Part shown: positions 36,201 to 46,538 of the stretch, one piece after another
How positions within the stretch are numbered: position 1 is the stretch's first letter
Layout: each line of letters begins with the position of its first letter
Assembly (NCBI GenBank): GCA_030141605.1
Contig: JAQGDQ010000917.1
Coordinates: 10,001-74,000 of the forward strand
Direction: 5' to 3'
Source of the DNA: Tubiluchus corallicola
Taxonomy: Eukaryota; Priapulida; Priapulimorpha; Priapulimorphida; Tubiluchidae
DNA length: 64,000 nucleotides
Translations under genes and position numbers: made by a program
The notes under the pieces: model-generated
The model's input: only the letters and a program-made list of their open reading frames with translations
What the model was told of the DNA's origin: nothing
Database searches by the model: none

Positions 36201-38768
36201 TATCGCTTACATACTGCCTTTTTGCGTGCAGGACTTCAATCGGCAGTCACTCTGTATAAAATGTGTAAATTTAAACTCCCGCGATGACCGTTAGACGCAG
36301 CCATTTTCACGACAGGTCAATTGAAACAAGTTTAGATAACATTTAGAAGGCATATCTGCAGACTCTGAAGCTTTAAAGTCTCCAGACACAATCAACCGAA
36401 CTATCAAAGCGTAATTTGAATAAAACCAAGTCTAATTTTTCAATTTATGAAATATGAGCAACAAAATATTTATAAAATAAAATTTCTCAATGTGTTGAAG
36501 CTTCATAATTTCTAACTATAAACATTGTTCTAATTTTTGATTAGTTTTTTTTCTTGCTACTTCATCAAACTTCGCATCAGAGCAAGTAAAAGCAAACAAG
36601 CAAAAACAAAGTATTTCATTTATTTCACAATGTTTTCAGTTTTGATGGCAGTTGGTTTTGCAAAAATGATTTCGGTTCGGTTTCCTAAGACGTTTCAAGT
36701 TCCGGTTTCGTTTTTCTAATTTCTGTTTCGGTAACATTCCTGTAAAGCAGCACAAAATCGTTTGATAAGATCCCTCTATCTGTTATTGATGACATTCTTG
36801 ATCAAGTGATAATTACGTCATGTGCATTTGTGTCTAGTTATAACTGGCACGTGATGTAGACTTTGTAGTTCTTTTACATTGTATCAAGATTGTGAACTTA
36901 CCTGTTACATTGTATCAAGATTGTGAACTTACCTGTTACATTGTATCAAGATTGTGAACTTACCTGTTACATTGTATCAACTTACCTGAAGGTCACATTT
37001 GACGCAATTTCACAAAGCTGGCACGTGGTATACACAAACTTTGTATACATTGAGTCATTTACAACTGATAAATGTATAAACAAGAAAAGGTGTTGGTCTA
37101 CCGTATCTTATAAAGTTTTGGCAAATTGCCAAAATTTACTAATTCACATGTCTTTTGTCTCTTCTCGTCTGTATGTTGTATCTTCTTATCTTTCTTATCA
37201 TAGATCATTTAGTATCCGTATGTCATTATCCTCATGGCGTCATATAATCCTCGATGTTTCATTTAAAGTTTTGGCAAATTGCCAAATTTTTTTAATTCTC
37301 ACCGTTGTATCTTCTTATCTGTCTTATTACAGATCATTTAATATCAGTATGTCATTATCCTCATGCCGTTATGTAATCCTCGATGTTTCATTTAAAATGG
37401 ATAAAGGAAATTCATCAAACGTGTCTTTCCTAACTGACCCCCCCCCCGTCACATGGTGGAAAATTCCAGTAATTTTCGTCCTAGTCTTGTGATTTTTTTC
37501 CTTTCTGGGATTTGTTAGGAGGAAAGCTACAATGACCTTTAAATCTTTTCCGTGAATTCACAGTGGCAGACATCCTGTTGGCACGGTGCCAATAATTTCT
37601 AACAGACTTTGAACTTGTTTTGGTTGCATACGGGGCGGCGCAGAAAATTACAACCATCAATCTGATTAAATCACAGTATCAGAAAGTGTAAATATTCGTG
37701 TGGGTTGGTAGTTGAACTGTGACATTGTCTGTCTAGAGTATTAAATTCGCAGTTTCTTCCTTTAACCCTTTCATATCCGTTGTATCCCGTGGGATACGAG
37801 AATATTTTCTGCCTTTAAAATTAATGAGATTTTAAAACTGACAATTATTTGATCTGTTAATAGTTATTTTGATTTAAGCCAATAACAATAGACTGAAAAT
37901 GGTGATAAAATGGTAGACTAGAAAATCTACATAGCATAAAAAACTGTGCAAGGTACAGTAGTTTAGAGGCGACTTTGTACAGATCAGCATAGCATGCATA
38001 CTAAATGTCTTAAATACTTTAAAAAATTATCAGCAGTTGCAAAATGAAGCACATTTTATGCTTCCATTGAATCCCAATGTATCCCGTGGGATACAGGCTA
38101 TATTTAGCATGTGGGCACAGGTAGAAAAAAAATAATTATTATGTGTAAACAAGATGGACATACTGAACAAAAGTACCAAGCCAAAAATGTTTTTCTTATT
38201 AAAAAATAATTTGGGACTGAAAGGGACTGAATGAAATGCTCGCTGTTTCTACTGTCAAAAAGAAGTTCTTCTCCTAGGTGGTTGCTTAGCAATGGTACCA
38301 CAGTGCCCACTTGGGAAATGATTAGAAAAAAATTCTAAATAAACTAGAGAAAAATTCGGAAAATTCTAAGTATGGAAAATATGCTTAATTGGAAGTAGTT
38401 GGTTAATTGTCCAAATGAACACCCACCCCTCTCTTGCAAACATTTTAAGAATGTTAACGACTTTGTAAAGACTATTAAAGTTTTGTAGTCAATCACTCCT
38501 AGGAACATGTTAGCATAACAAATAACTGTTTTTTTGCCAGTAATCCCATTGAACATTTCATTTTTCCTAGAAGATTTATACGTCAGCTGCTGAAATTCCA
38601 TGCAGCATTCCCGGTTGAAACGTTTGTTTGCATTTTATTCAAGTTGTGTTTGTTTTCTAGTATCCGTGTGGCTGGAATGAAAGTATCAAAGAAGAGGAGG
38701 ATTTAATTGAATACTACAAGGGTATGGAGGATTTGTTTCACCAGCCGGTGATCGTGCTGCCTGTTTGA
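33118..38768 (+). CDS. GADD45 homologue (whole coding span, four exons)
   Basis: Spliced exons 33099-33233, 34445-34565, 35886-36017 and 38661-38768 join in phase. Starting at ATG 33118 they encode 158 residues, close to the about 160-165 of vertebrate GADD45 proteins. The L7Ae/GADD45-like fold shows in VGLY-like VTCGLYSAVKLLEIDP, then hydrophobic VMLVILP, then the family hallmark IQYTLIEAFCWENDIRLLKV. An acidic linker and FNCVLVQYP follow, and the chain ends VIVLPV. Family members are small nuclear/cytoplasmic stress sensors that bind MTK1/MEKK4, PCNA and CDK1-cyclin B and act in growth arrest, p38/JNK signalling and DNA repair or demethylation. Exon boundaries match those of vertebrate GADD45. 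Which vertebrate paralogue it corresponds to is undecidable here; a single ancestral-type gene is likely. Confidence 0.93.
33234..34444 (+). other. GADD45 intron with three repeats
   Basis: Holds a 5'-terminal MITE family-2 fragment (about 33310-33381, inverted, ending CGTCCGGTTTTCCTTTAA). A 44-bp duplication follows at 33591-33679 (CACAAGCTTG...). At 34149-34335 is a 32-bp repeat of about six copies (CCATTTTGCCAAAAATGCCA...). No other exon is seen. Confidence 0.8.
34149..34335. repeat. 32-bp tandem repeat, about 6 copies
   Basis: CATTTTGCCAAAAATGCCAT-type units at 32-bp spacing within the first GADD45 intron. Copies differ at several positions (AATATCGTCTCGC versus TGCCATCTTGC). The minus-strand 158-codon frame across it is repeat-driven. 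Confidence 0.92.
34445..34565 (+). CDS. GADD45 second coding exon
   Basis: Bounded by ATTATTTCAG and AAG|GTAGGC; 121 nt, completing the split Ile codon and ending in phase 0. It encodes DPTSVMLVILPESSFDNVTL and the signature IEAFCWENDIRLLK, the most conserved part of the family and the basis for the identification. Confidence 0.94.
34810..35175 (+). mobile_element. MITE family 1 copy in GADD45 intron
   Basis: The left end ATTCTTTTCACATTACCAGC and the body (TAACAGCTAGCTAGAACCTT, 34935 on) match the family. The right end is degenerate after TGACCTACAGCAACTGTG, with the terminal repeat lost. Confidence 0.75.
35425..35817 (+). mobile_element. Solo LTR, copy 2, inside GADD45 intron
   Basis: A 393-bp relative of 27049-27451, with TGTGAAAGTCATG and CTTCCACA ends. 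Flanks AGGCT and AGGGT match at four of five positions, an aged target duplication. It keeps the TATATATAGG motif and the CCAGTGAAT/ATTCACTGG hairpin and carries an AATAAA (35473), all in the gene's sense orientation. Its end lies 68 bp before an exon. Confidence 0.85.
35886..36017 (+). CDS. GADD45 third coding exon
   Basis: Acceptor CTCTGTTTTAG, donor CAG|GTAGGT, 44 codons. Encodes VDEAEKLGFILEDWMMYSRQ, an acidic variable loop (ESVEEDD) and the beta strand FNCVLVQ. The acceptor lies only 68 bp downstream of a solo LTR. Confidence 0.92.
36875..36990. repeat. 31-bp tandem repeat, about 4 copies
   Basis: CATTGTATCAAGATTGTGAA recurs at 36877, 36908, 36939 and, truncated, 36970. Confidence 0.93.
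37112..37415. repeat. 153-bp tandem duplication
   Basis: AAAGTTTTGGCAAATTGCCA at 37112 recurs at 37265. Both units contain GTATCTTCTTATC and TATGTCATTATCCTCATG, with small indels. Confidence 0.9.
37766..38225 (-). mobile_element. piggyBac-like MITE, copy 2 (inverted)
   Basis: Reverse-complement relative of 6333-6793, with TTAA kept at 37762-37765 but mutated at the other side (ACTGA). Both internal GTATCCCGTGGGATAC palindromes are kept (37782 and 38080). Confidence 0.82.
38661..38768 (+). CDS. GADD45 last coding exon
   Basis: Acceptor TTTTCTAG, 35 codons plus TGA. Encodes YPCGWNESIKEEEDLIEYYK and the terminal VIVLPV, comparable with the family's VINLPER-type end. The intron before it is 2.6 kb. 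Confidence 0.92.
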   Translation, partial: YPCGWNESIKEEEDLIEYYKGMEDLFHQPVIVLPV

Positions 38769-38915
38769 CGAGCGTGCAGCTTAGCTGACTGCTGTGTTGG
38801 TAAGTTTAACTGCTGACAACTTTTGACGCTAATAATGGCTGATGATAATGTAGCCTTGTGTTTTTTTAAAATTATCCTACCATAGCAACCGTTTATGTAC
38901 TGAGTCAGAAATGTA

Positions 38916-38985
38916 CTTAGCGCGTCTGACTGGCATTGAAAAGTCGTAGGTTCAATTCCTCTTCAAGAAACTTCAGATGTTTTTT
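38916..38985 (+). ncRNA. tRNA-like fragment
   Basis: TTAGCGCGTCTGACTGGCAT resembles a tRNA D-arm/A-box and GGTTCAATTCC a T-loop B-box at suitable spacing. There is no complementary acceptor stem and the anticodon arm is not intact, so it is a tRNA relic or tRNA-derived SINE head inside the putative 3'UTR intron, not a working tRNA. Confidence 0.35.
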
Positions 38986-40226
38986 TTATGAACTTAAAGA
39001 GAAGTTACTTATCTGTTTCAGGGAGTAAAATAAATTACTGTAATTTGTTTCATTCTTAACGCTGAATTCTTCATTAGAGTAATAACCATTTAGTTCAAGG
39101 TCATTGTTTTTCTTTGTCTAGAAAGAGCAGCACTTGAAATGACGCCACCGTGAGAATTACTTAATAGACGGACTTCCCTGGAAACGAGGGATTCGTGTGT
39201 ATAGTCGGAAACCCTTCAATGTGGTTTTGTGTGACCCGAAACGGTCAACTTTTTCGTCTTAGTGAAGCTAGTGTCACGCCAGTGTTTAATTCCTCACGTC
39301 TGGAAAGTTTGCAATAAAAGAACGATGGAAATTTGCAAAAAATCGATGGAAATTTGCAAAAAATGATTTCTCTCAACAGGAAATTTGCGTAGGAAAAGTT
39401 ATTGCTTCGTCTGATCCTCATACATTTAAATTTTATGCACAACATTGTTTGAGTTTTTTTTAGAAGTGCTGTGTTTTGATGAGGTCTGTAATGGCACAAT
39501 TGTTTTTAATGTTTTTAGAAAGTTTTTAAACTGACATTTGAGTAATTTGGTTATTTTTTGTGTTTCGAAGAAAACACACGTCATAGCGTTTTGATAGCTT
39601 TGATTTCTTCTTGCAGTGTTCTCATTGTCAAATGTTTGCAGAAACTGTGTAAGTAGCAGCCTTCCTCACTTTGCTGGAACTTTCTTGCATTTTCCAAGAT
39701 TTCACAGCTATTAGGCGTTTACTTACTGATCAAACTTGTTAGAATGTTGGATCCAGGCCAGCAGCCTTTTGTGCTGAGTCACGTATCGATTGGGATGACT
39801 GTTCTAGGAAATACGGAAGCCAGACTGATTCATAGTCACTTGTGTAAACACTGCCCCCTACAGGCGTTCTTGAGAAACGTTAAATTTGCTAGGGCAGTTG
39901 TAGTTGAAATGTTTTTCACTTAGAAACCTGTATTTTGTTATTTGGGTGTAACTTTGTGAAGTAAAACATGCTTTTTGTTTTACAGTTTGAGTTTGTGTGT
40001 AGAATGTTCATAACTTGTAGCATTCAGTATAAATTCATTTCGTAGGAATGTTTGTTTTGAAAGGTTTTAGTCCTTTATCAATCTCTCTGCTGTTCAGAGA
40101 AGCAAGTTGACTAGAAATAACCAGTTACTTTTGGAAAAATTCACAAAAATTGTTTTCTCACTCTTATTTTGAAACTTGATTGTAGTTGTTTGGAAATTTT
40201 CCCGCTGCAAACGGTAGATTGCAACG

Positions 40227-40655
40227 AAATTGTTTGTTTTTTCCAACATCTAATTTCTTTTATCGACCTACGTATTAGCAGGAGCATTGAGTAACGTTTA
40301 CGTAGCATCCGGAATGTGAAGCATTATACATATTTATTCCATAGCTATTTCGCAAGTGGATAACCTATAACATTGCATCAAAATTGTTTGTTTTTTCCTT
40401 TATCTAATTTCTTTTATTGACTTACGTATTAGCAGGAGTCTTAAGTAGCGTTTATGTAGCATCCGGATGCGGTAGGGTTATGGTGGTGTGGAATAGGTAA
40501 AATCGGTTTATATTGTTTTCAATGCAACCGTTTGTCAGACCTGCATTACACATTATTTTTTCTGCAGTTATTTCCCATTGATTTTTATTCCGCAAGTGAG
40601 TAACCCATAACGCATTCAGGATGCTACATAAATACTCTTTACACTTATTTTGCTT
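40227..40655. repeat. 154-bp duplication with inverted partner
   Basis: AAATTGTTTGTTTTTTCC at 40227 and 40381 starts two related units that continue through TACGTATTAGCAGGAG to GTAGCATCCGGA. A further inverted match (CCATAACGCATTCAGGATGC near 40606) could fold with GTAGCATCCGGATGCGGTAG near 40456, suggesting an old fold-back transposon. Confidence 0.75.
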
Positions 40656-41629
40656 ATTTTTACGTAGTATGTAAGTCACGCCAAAGCACCGATCTCGATA
40701 TTTCTTTATCAGTAGCGCAACTTTCTGAATTCCAAGTTGCTGCTTCAAAAGTTTCAATTTAAGAGTTAACTATTTTTCTACTGTCATGCATCTCATTAAA
40801 CTCCTCAGTGAATGAATCGTTGTGATAATAATTATCAACTACCAATAGTCGTACTTCTCTGTCAAACTTTTGTATTTAAATACGTCGATCTCGTCTCAGA
40901 CTTGTAAATATTGCCGTCGGCTTTGAAATGCAACAATTTGACTGGATGTGACATGCGGGTAAAGCAAAACCGTCTGCTACATCAGTCCACCAACTTCAGT
41001 TGTTCTATATTGGCTGCAAATGGTTTTCCTGTTCAATACTATTTTTGATATGGTATTTTAACGACTATGAATTTGCTTGAAAGAGGTGCAATTGTGGTCA
41101 TGTGACAATGTTCACCAATCCCAGCAAGTGATTGTGGTCATGTGACAATGTTCACCAATCCCAGCAAAGTATTTTAATATGTTAAAACAGCTTGTATTAT
41201 TACGCAAAGACCCATTTGTCAGTTATTGTTGGGTGTGTTGAATATCGGGTACATTATTTGTATTTTCAAGTGCCAAAGAAATTTGTTTATTTTGGCCTAG
41301 TTTAGATAAACGTAATGAAATTTAGAAACACTTTGTAACATAATGTAGTATAAAGTGCATTAGATTATTGATTTTTTGTTAATGTTTTCCACATTATTAC
41401 TACATGTAAATCATGCACAAGCATAATTGTTCTCATTTGTAAACTTTCTGTAAGAAGTAGATTATGTCTGTCTTTAGCGAAATCTCAAGAGTTTCTACAA
41501 TCTTGTGTCAGTAATTTATTCTTTGCTTGTTGATTTCGTTTTGAGGAAATCTTACACAGTTCTGCAAGAACATTTGTTTTAGCTGTTCAATTTGTGTTAC
41601 TGAAACGTCTATCTCGATACGTTATTCTT

Positions 41630-42050
41630 GTCATTACATTGTGCTTCCATCTATCGACAACAGGAGTAATCATTTCCAATACCATATAAACTTTGTCAAA
41701 TGACTTAATTACCATAGTAGCTTTTAATGACGTCAGTTTTTCACTTTTGCATAGTTTGACAGTTGCATTATTGTGATTACATTGTGCTGCCATCTATCGA
41801 CGACAGGTGTAATCATTTCCGATACCGTATAAACTTTTGTCATATGACTTAATTACTATAGAGGCTGTTATTAACGTCAGTTTTTCACTTTTGCATAGTT
41901 TGACACTTGCGTTATTGTGATTACATTGTGCTGCCATCTATCGACGACAGGTGTAATCATTTCCAATACCGTATAAACTTTTGTCAAATGACTTGATTAT
42001 TATACTGGCTGTTAATGACGTCAGTTTTTCACTTTTGCATAGTTTGACAC
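41630..42050. repeat. About 144-bp tandem repeat, 3 copies
   Basis: ACATTGTGCTTCCATCTATC and relatives at 41636, 41779 and 41923. Each unit contains ATGACGTCAGTTTTTCAC or a one-base variant; two of three keep the CRE-like TGACGTCA palindrome. Confidence 0.9.
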
Positions 42051-42489
42051 TTGATTATTTCTCCATTATTTATTAATAATGATGTAGTTATTAGCTGCTG
42101 GATCAGCATTATTTATTTGTTTAATTGTTAGGATCATTTAGATCATCTAGTTTCCAATTTATAGTGCTTTTGTGAATATTCAAGTGTAGTGTATATTATT
42201 ATATTTATGATATACACTGCATTGTTTTAATCTATATTAAAGCCTTGTTGTTGCTTACGTTTGTGTGTGAAGATTTTTTGTATATACGAATGTAAAAAAT
42301 TATATTTATAAATTTATCATGATGTTAGTTCTTAATAAAGTTTTAGTATAGAAATACATTGCTGTTTTTGTATATATATTTGCTTAGTCTTACGAATGCG
42401 TGATGAATGAGGAAGACAGTCATAATTGACGAATGATTTTAATTTTGAGGATTCGCTCTCGATTAAGGAGTAAACCTTTTTTAGTTTTG

Positions 42490-42834
42490 TTATGCGCACA
42501 CGCAGTTGCTGTAGGTCAAAGGTTAAGCGTACCACAACAATGCTTCTTAACTACAAGGATCATGTGACATGCGGATAAAGCAAAACCGTCTGCTGCATCG
42601 GTTCACTAACTTCAGTTCTATTATGCATTAGTCTGCGCGTAGAGTGATTTACTAGCACATTCTTGCTTGAAAACAAGAAAAAATGAAGTAGGTAAGGTTC
42701 TAGCTAGCTGTTAAAACTGTTACTATTATAGCAGCACGGGCTGAGAGGCTTTGTCAAGTGTACACAAATGCGTTGTCTGGTACACTTAACCTTTGACCTA
42801 AATCATCAACTGCTGGAACTATGAAAAGGCTCAT
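42490..42834 (-). mobile_element. MITE family 1, inverted copy
   Basis: Reverse orientation: starts near GTTATGCGCACACGCAGTTG and ends GGAACTATGAAAAGGCTCAT. It includes the inverted body AAGGTTCTAGCTAGCTGTTA. Ends are moderately degraded. Confidence 0.8.
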
Positions 42835-44668
42835 CTGAACAGTACATCCCTTTTGCTGCCTAAATAGAACAAAAGTTTTGGTGTGAATCACGTATATAAC
42901 ATTAAAACAAAAACAGAAGAAAGAAGAAGAAATTGAAAATTGCAGTCTGCTCTTTGTTTGTTGTGAAAATAACTATAATATCCGTACAGTATTTACACAC
43001 AGCTAATCAAACGGTCCATGAGGCTGAGATAAAACAATAATAAATATTTTCACAAGACAATCTCTCTTGCTGATGATCAATGACTTTCACATTTAAGACT
43101 TTCACAAAGCAAAAGTTCATGCACTGCTCGATTATCATGGAAGCTCTGCATTATCTTTGGTAACAATTTGTACACGATTAGTAGAAGCTTTGATGAAGCC
43201 AGTGGCAGTTCTGATGAAGCCAGTAGAAGCTTTGATGAAGCCAGTGGCAGCTCATAGGTAGAATTTGTGGGGGTGCTGCTTCAGAGAATACTTAGCTATT
43301 GCTTTAATACTGTGTAAAACGAAACAAAAATATTTAATGTAACAATGTGAAACAATGCAAATTTTTAGCCATTGTTTTGATAATGTGTAAAACGAAACAA
43401 AAATATTTAATGTAACAATGTGAAACAATGCAAATTTTTAGCCATTGTTTTGATAATGTGTAAAACGAAACAAACATTTAATGTAACAATGGAAAACAAT
43501 GCAAATTTTTAGCCATTGTTTTGATAATGTGTAAAACGAAACAAATATTTAATGTAACAATGTGAAACAATGCAAATTTTTAGCCATTGTTTTGATAATG
43601 TGTAAAACGAAACAAACAAACACAAGAAAGTTTATACAAAAACTTCATAAAATCCGAAACAGAAAATATTTTTTGCTTACTAATAGCCTAAATTGTCGCA
43701 GTTCAAACTTGATTCAATCACGGTAAGCAAGTGACAACTGACAACAAACTGTGTGAGCGACAGTACTTTCTCTACCTGGACTCAGACGTGTGCGCATGGC
43801 TGCATGCGCACAACAGCCAAACACACCACTGTTCTGGGCTGTGAAACAAATTGTACTACCCTCACGTGCTCCGGTTCCATACAAGTGTATAAAGAAAGAA
43901 CTAAAGACAAAAGACTTAATATATTGAATTTTATCGATAATATTGAGTGAAAACAGGGGGTGCTGCAGTTCCACAGAACCTGTACACGAGCTGACACTGG
44001 ACAAAGCAATAATAATGGACCACCATTTCAAGCAATGAACAGCAATATATAAAATCCAACGCAGTTTGGCAATTAAAAACAGGATCTAAAAACCCTCAAA
44101 TCATCAGTAGAACAATTTTACATAAAAATATCTTAGATTTCTTAAAACTCAATTGCAGTGATCCCCAAATCAAGGGTCCCGAGGGATGTTTCCTTGACTC
44201 ACGGATTAATTAGAAAGCAAATAGCAAAAAGTGCCATTTTCAGCATCAACTGTTTTCAGTTTCTTGATGAAGTGCGAGACAAAATTAATCAGCCGAACGA
44301 TGAGGAATCTGTTCTTGCAGAGCCTTGGCTTTAAGTTCTATTTCTACGCTTGGCTTTATCCTGTGGTGTATTTATTCACTATTGTAATATTCATGGTCGT
44401 CAATTGAGCCAATCCTCGTTAAAATTTCTGATCAACGAGCTTGATTAATGAAGAGCCACATTAATGAACTATAAGACGACTCCCCAGTGTAAAATGTGAA
44501 CTATGCAAATACGTATGACTGGCAAAATGCGATCAAGATTAATGATAATATTATAATGTTTGGTTTTATCCATGCCGGCTGTACAATTGAAATGAGTTGC
44601 CGATTGAACACTGAAATTGAGTCATGAGAGAATGAAAATTTGGGAACCCACTGTTCTACTGGATGCAA
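42835..44668. repeat. Intergenic spacer with 73-bp tandem repeat
   Basis: At about 43293-43620, units of 73 bp (GAAACAAAAATATTTAATGT...) recur about four and a half times. The rest of the spacer, including frames near 43714-44031 on both strands, shows no domain I recognise. Confidence 0.75.
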
Positions 44669-44670
44669 TA

Positions 44671-45061
44671 CAGTCATATCTCGATTGGCCAGATCTCGCT
44701 TTTACGGATATCGGAAAAAATGGACAAAATCTGGACAGTTAAAAAAGTCCCAGATTGTTTCGCGAGCGGACCGCTAGTTGGCGGGCAGTCACTTTGTTTA
44801 CCTCATTACATCAGTGTAACCATGTGTATATCTCTAAATGTAAAAGTACAGAGTCAATTATGCAGAGTTATTTGAGTCAATTGCCGACAGTTTTTATATA
44901 GTTTTGCATAGGAGCGTTCTGTAGTAGACATTTTTGAAACTATTAGACGATTGATTCTTCAATACCTACTGTTATTAGCTTAGGAACGGTAAATACCGAC
45001 ACAATCGGCAAATACGGACAGACGTCTCCCCGTGTTTGTCCGGCAAACTGAGATACGAGTG
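44671..45061 (+). mobile_element. pogo-like MITE
   Basis: Ends CAGTCATATCTCGATTGG and GAGATACGAGTG are imperfect inverted repeats flanked by TA (44669-44670 and 45062-45063), as in pogo/Tc1-mariner elements. The interior resembles, inverted, the middle of the hAT element at 47849-48311. Confidence 0.75.
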
Positions 45062-45276
45062 TAATTAATTTGGAAGATCGTTATTAATATTCCCACTTAA
45101 CTACAGTTGTAGCAGGTGAGAAATGCACCTGGCTGGTCAATATTTCAACAGTTTAACATTTAGATTTTAGAAGATTTTTGCAGCCAATCACTAACGAATT
45201 GATTTGCTATTCACTAATCATGGGAATCCAGGTAAAGTTAGGGCATCCAACAGGTATTTCCTCAGTACCACTAAAG

Positions 45277-46001
45277 CAGGGTTCCCACAGTCGGGAAAAA
45301 TCCTTGAAAATACAGGCTTATCTTGGAAAGTCTTGGAAAAGTCGAGGAAAGAGATAATTTGGTAAGAAGTCAGGGAAAATGATGAAAATGGGGTAAAAAA
45401 TCAGGGAAAATGATGAAAATGGGGTAAAAAGTCAGGGAAAATGATGAAAATGGGGTAAAAAGTCAGCGAAAATGATGAAAATGGGGTAAAAAGTCAGGGA
45501 AAATGATGAAAATGGGGTAAAAATCAGGGAAAATGATGAAAATGGGGTAAAAAGTCAGGGAAAATGATGAAAATGGGGTAAAAAGTCAGGGAAAATGATG
45601 AAAATGGGGTAAAAATCAGGGAAAATGATGAAAATGGAGCAAAAGGTCAGGGAAATTGGAAAGGGTGGCAAAAATAATCACCGTGAACCGATATTTTTCC
45701 AAACATTTTTCAGTGATTCGTGTTCAAATAAAATTTTACTATGACAGGCTCCAAGTTTCAATTTCTGTTCCAAAAATAATGATTGGATTAAGAAAGTTTA
45801 TTTAATGTGATTAGTGTAATTACGTTAGCACTACTGCAACTGTGCCGACACATTATATATCAGTATATGTATGAATGTCCATATACAAAAATGTTTATAT
45901 ACGTATACTGGTAATACAATTTCAGCTGATGGTCATGGAAAATCAATATTTGGTCAGTGAAAAGTCAGGAAAATTTATTTTAAACTTCTGTGGGAACCCT
46001 G
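45277..46001 (+). mobile_element. hAT-type element with internal minisatellite
   Basis: Terminal repeats CAGGGTTCCCACAG and CTGTGGGAACCCTG (mutual inverses; an extra TT precedes the second) define a 725-bp hAT-like non-autonomous element. The flanks do not give a clean 8-bp duplication. From about 45365 to 45660 the interior has expanded into roughly nine 31-bp units (GTCAGGGAAAATGATGAAAA...). It lies about 200 bp past the TMTC3 stop and could contribute its 3'UTR; an AATAAA on the minus strand is at 45974-45979. Confidence 0.8.
45365..45660. repeat. 31-bp tandem repeat, about 9 copies
   Basis: AAAATGATGAAAATGGGGTA with flanking AAAAGTCAGGG repeats at about 31 bp, with one-base indels in the A run. 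It lies entirely inside the hAT-type element. Confidence 0.93.
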
Positions 46002-46208
46002 TAAAGCCACTGAAAAAGTCAATACCTGCATGAGTTTTGAAAATACGGGTCTTATAGCAGGTTAAACAGCATTAATAACAACAGCGTGACAGCGGATCAT
46101 ATTTTTGATCCGTCAAAACACAGTCTTAATCTCCGGATATAAAAAATCTTGCACCAATCAGGTTAACAATATCACAGCTCTATTATAGTCGCTACGAATC
46201 GGCAAACG

Positions 46209-46538
46209 CTATAATTCCACTTTCACCGAATTTCGTCGCACCTCGGGAAATCGGTCCGCACCTTCCGCACCGGCATTCTCGCTCTTGCCGAGCGTGTCGG
46301 CGATCTTCGCACCGTTCGACTTGGAGTGGATGCTCACTTGGTTCTGTCGGTGCTCTAAGATTCGAGCGCGCACGATGTTCAAGTGGCTGCGGACGTATTC
46401 TTCGTGCGGCGCTAACTTTGCCACATCGACTAGGCAACGTTCGGCTTGTAGTAAGTTGCCTTGTTCGACGTAGGTAACGCACAGATTATGTCTGGCCTGT
46501 ACGTGCTCCTGATCTGATTCTATCACTTTCTCGAAACA
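46209..46538 (-). CDS. TMTC3 last exon
   Basis: Acceptor TTGATTCTAG, then [40 protein letters not shown] and [13 protein letters not shown]. It ends in a polar, unstructured tail ([15 protein letters not shown]...VKVEL) and TAA-class stop at 46209. GC-richer than its surroundings. The overlapping minus frame at 46192-46482 is a shadow in another phase. Confidence 0.92.
   Translation of the reverse strand, partial: CFEKVIESDQEHVQARHNLCVTYVEQGNLLQAERCLVDVAKLAPHEEYVRSHLNIVRARILEHRQNQVSIHSKSNGAKIADTLGKSENAGAEGADRFPEVRRNSVKVEL

Larger units (their letters stand above)
36018..38660 (+). other. Third intron of GADD45 with repeats
   Basis: Contains a 31-bp repeat of four copies (36875-36990), a 153-bp tandem duplication (37112-37415) and the inverted piggyBac-like MITE (37766-38225). 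A 189-codon plus frame (36923-37492) spans the first two repeats and is not a gene. Confidence 0.8.
38769..42360 (+). other. GADD45 3' region with probable 3'UTR intron
   Basis: After the stop, TTG|GTAAGTTT at 38800 and TTTCTTTGTCTAG ending 39121 would remove about 320 nt as a 3'UTR intron. AATAAA occurs at 39312 and again near 42331. The AT-rich stretch to 42360 has many ATTT words and no other gene, so it could be a long regulatory 3'UTR. It includes a 154-bp duplication (40227-40470), a 40-bp duplication (41091-41163), a family-1 fragment (about 40948-41008) and a roughly 144-bp triplicate (41630-42050). Confidence 0.5.

Noticed and set aside
36923-37492. 189-codon plus-strand frame in a GADD45 intron
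   Set aside because: It spans a 31-bp repeat and a 153-bp duplication, with no family resemblance.
38916-38985. Functional tRNA gene
   Set aside because: A- and B-box-like words are present but the acceptor and anticodon stems do not pair.
46192-46482. Arg-rich 96-codon frame on the minus strand
   Set aside because: Shadow of the TMTC3 last exon in another phase; the TMTC3 frame has the splice-site and homology support.
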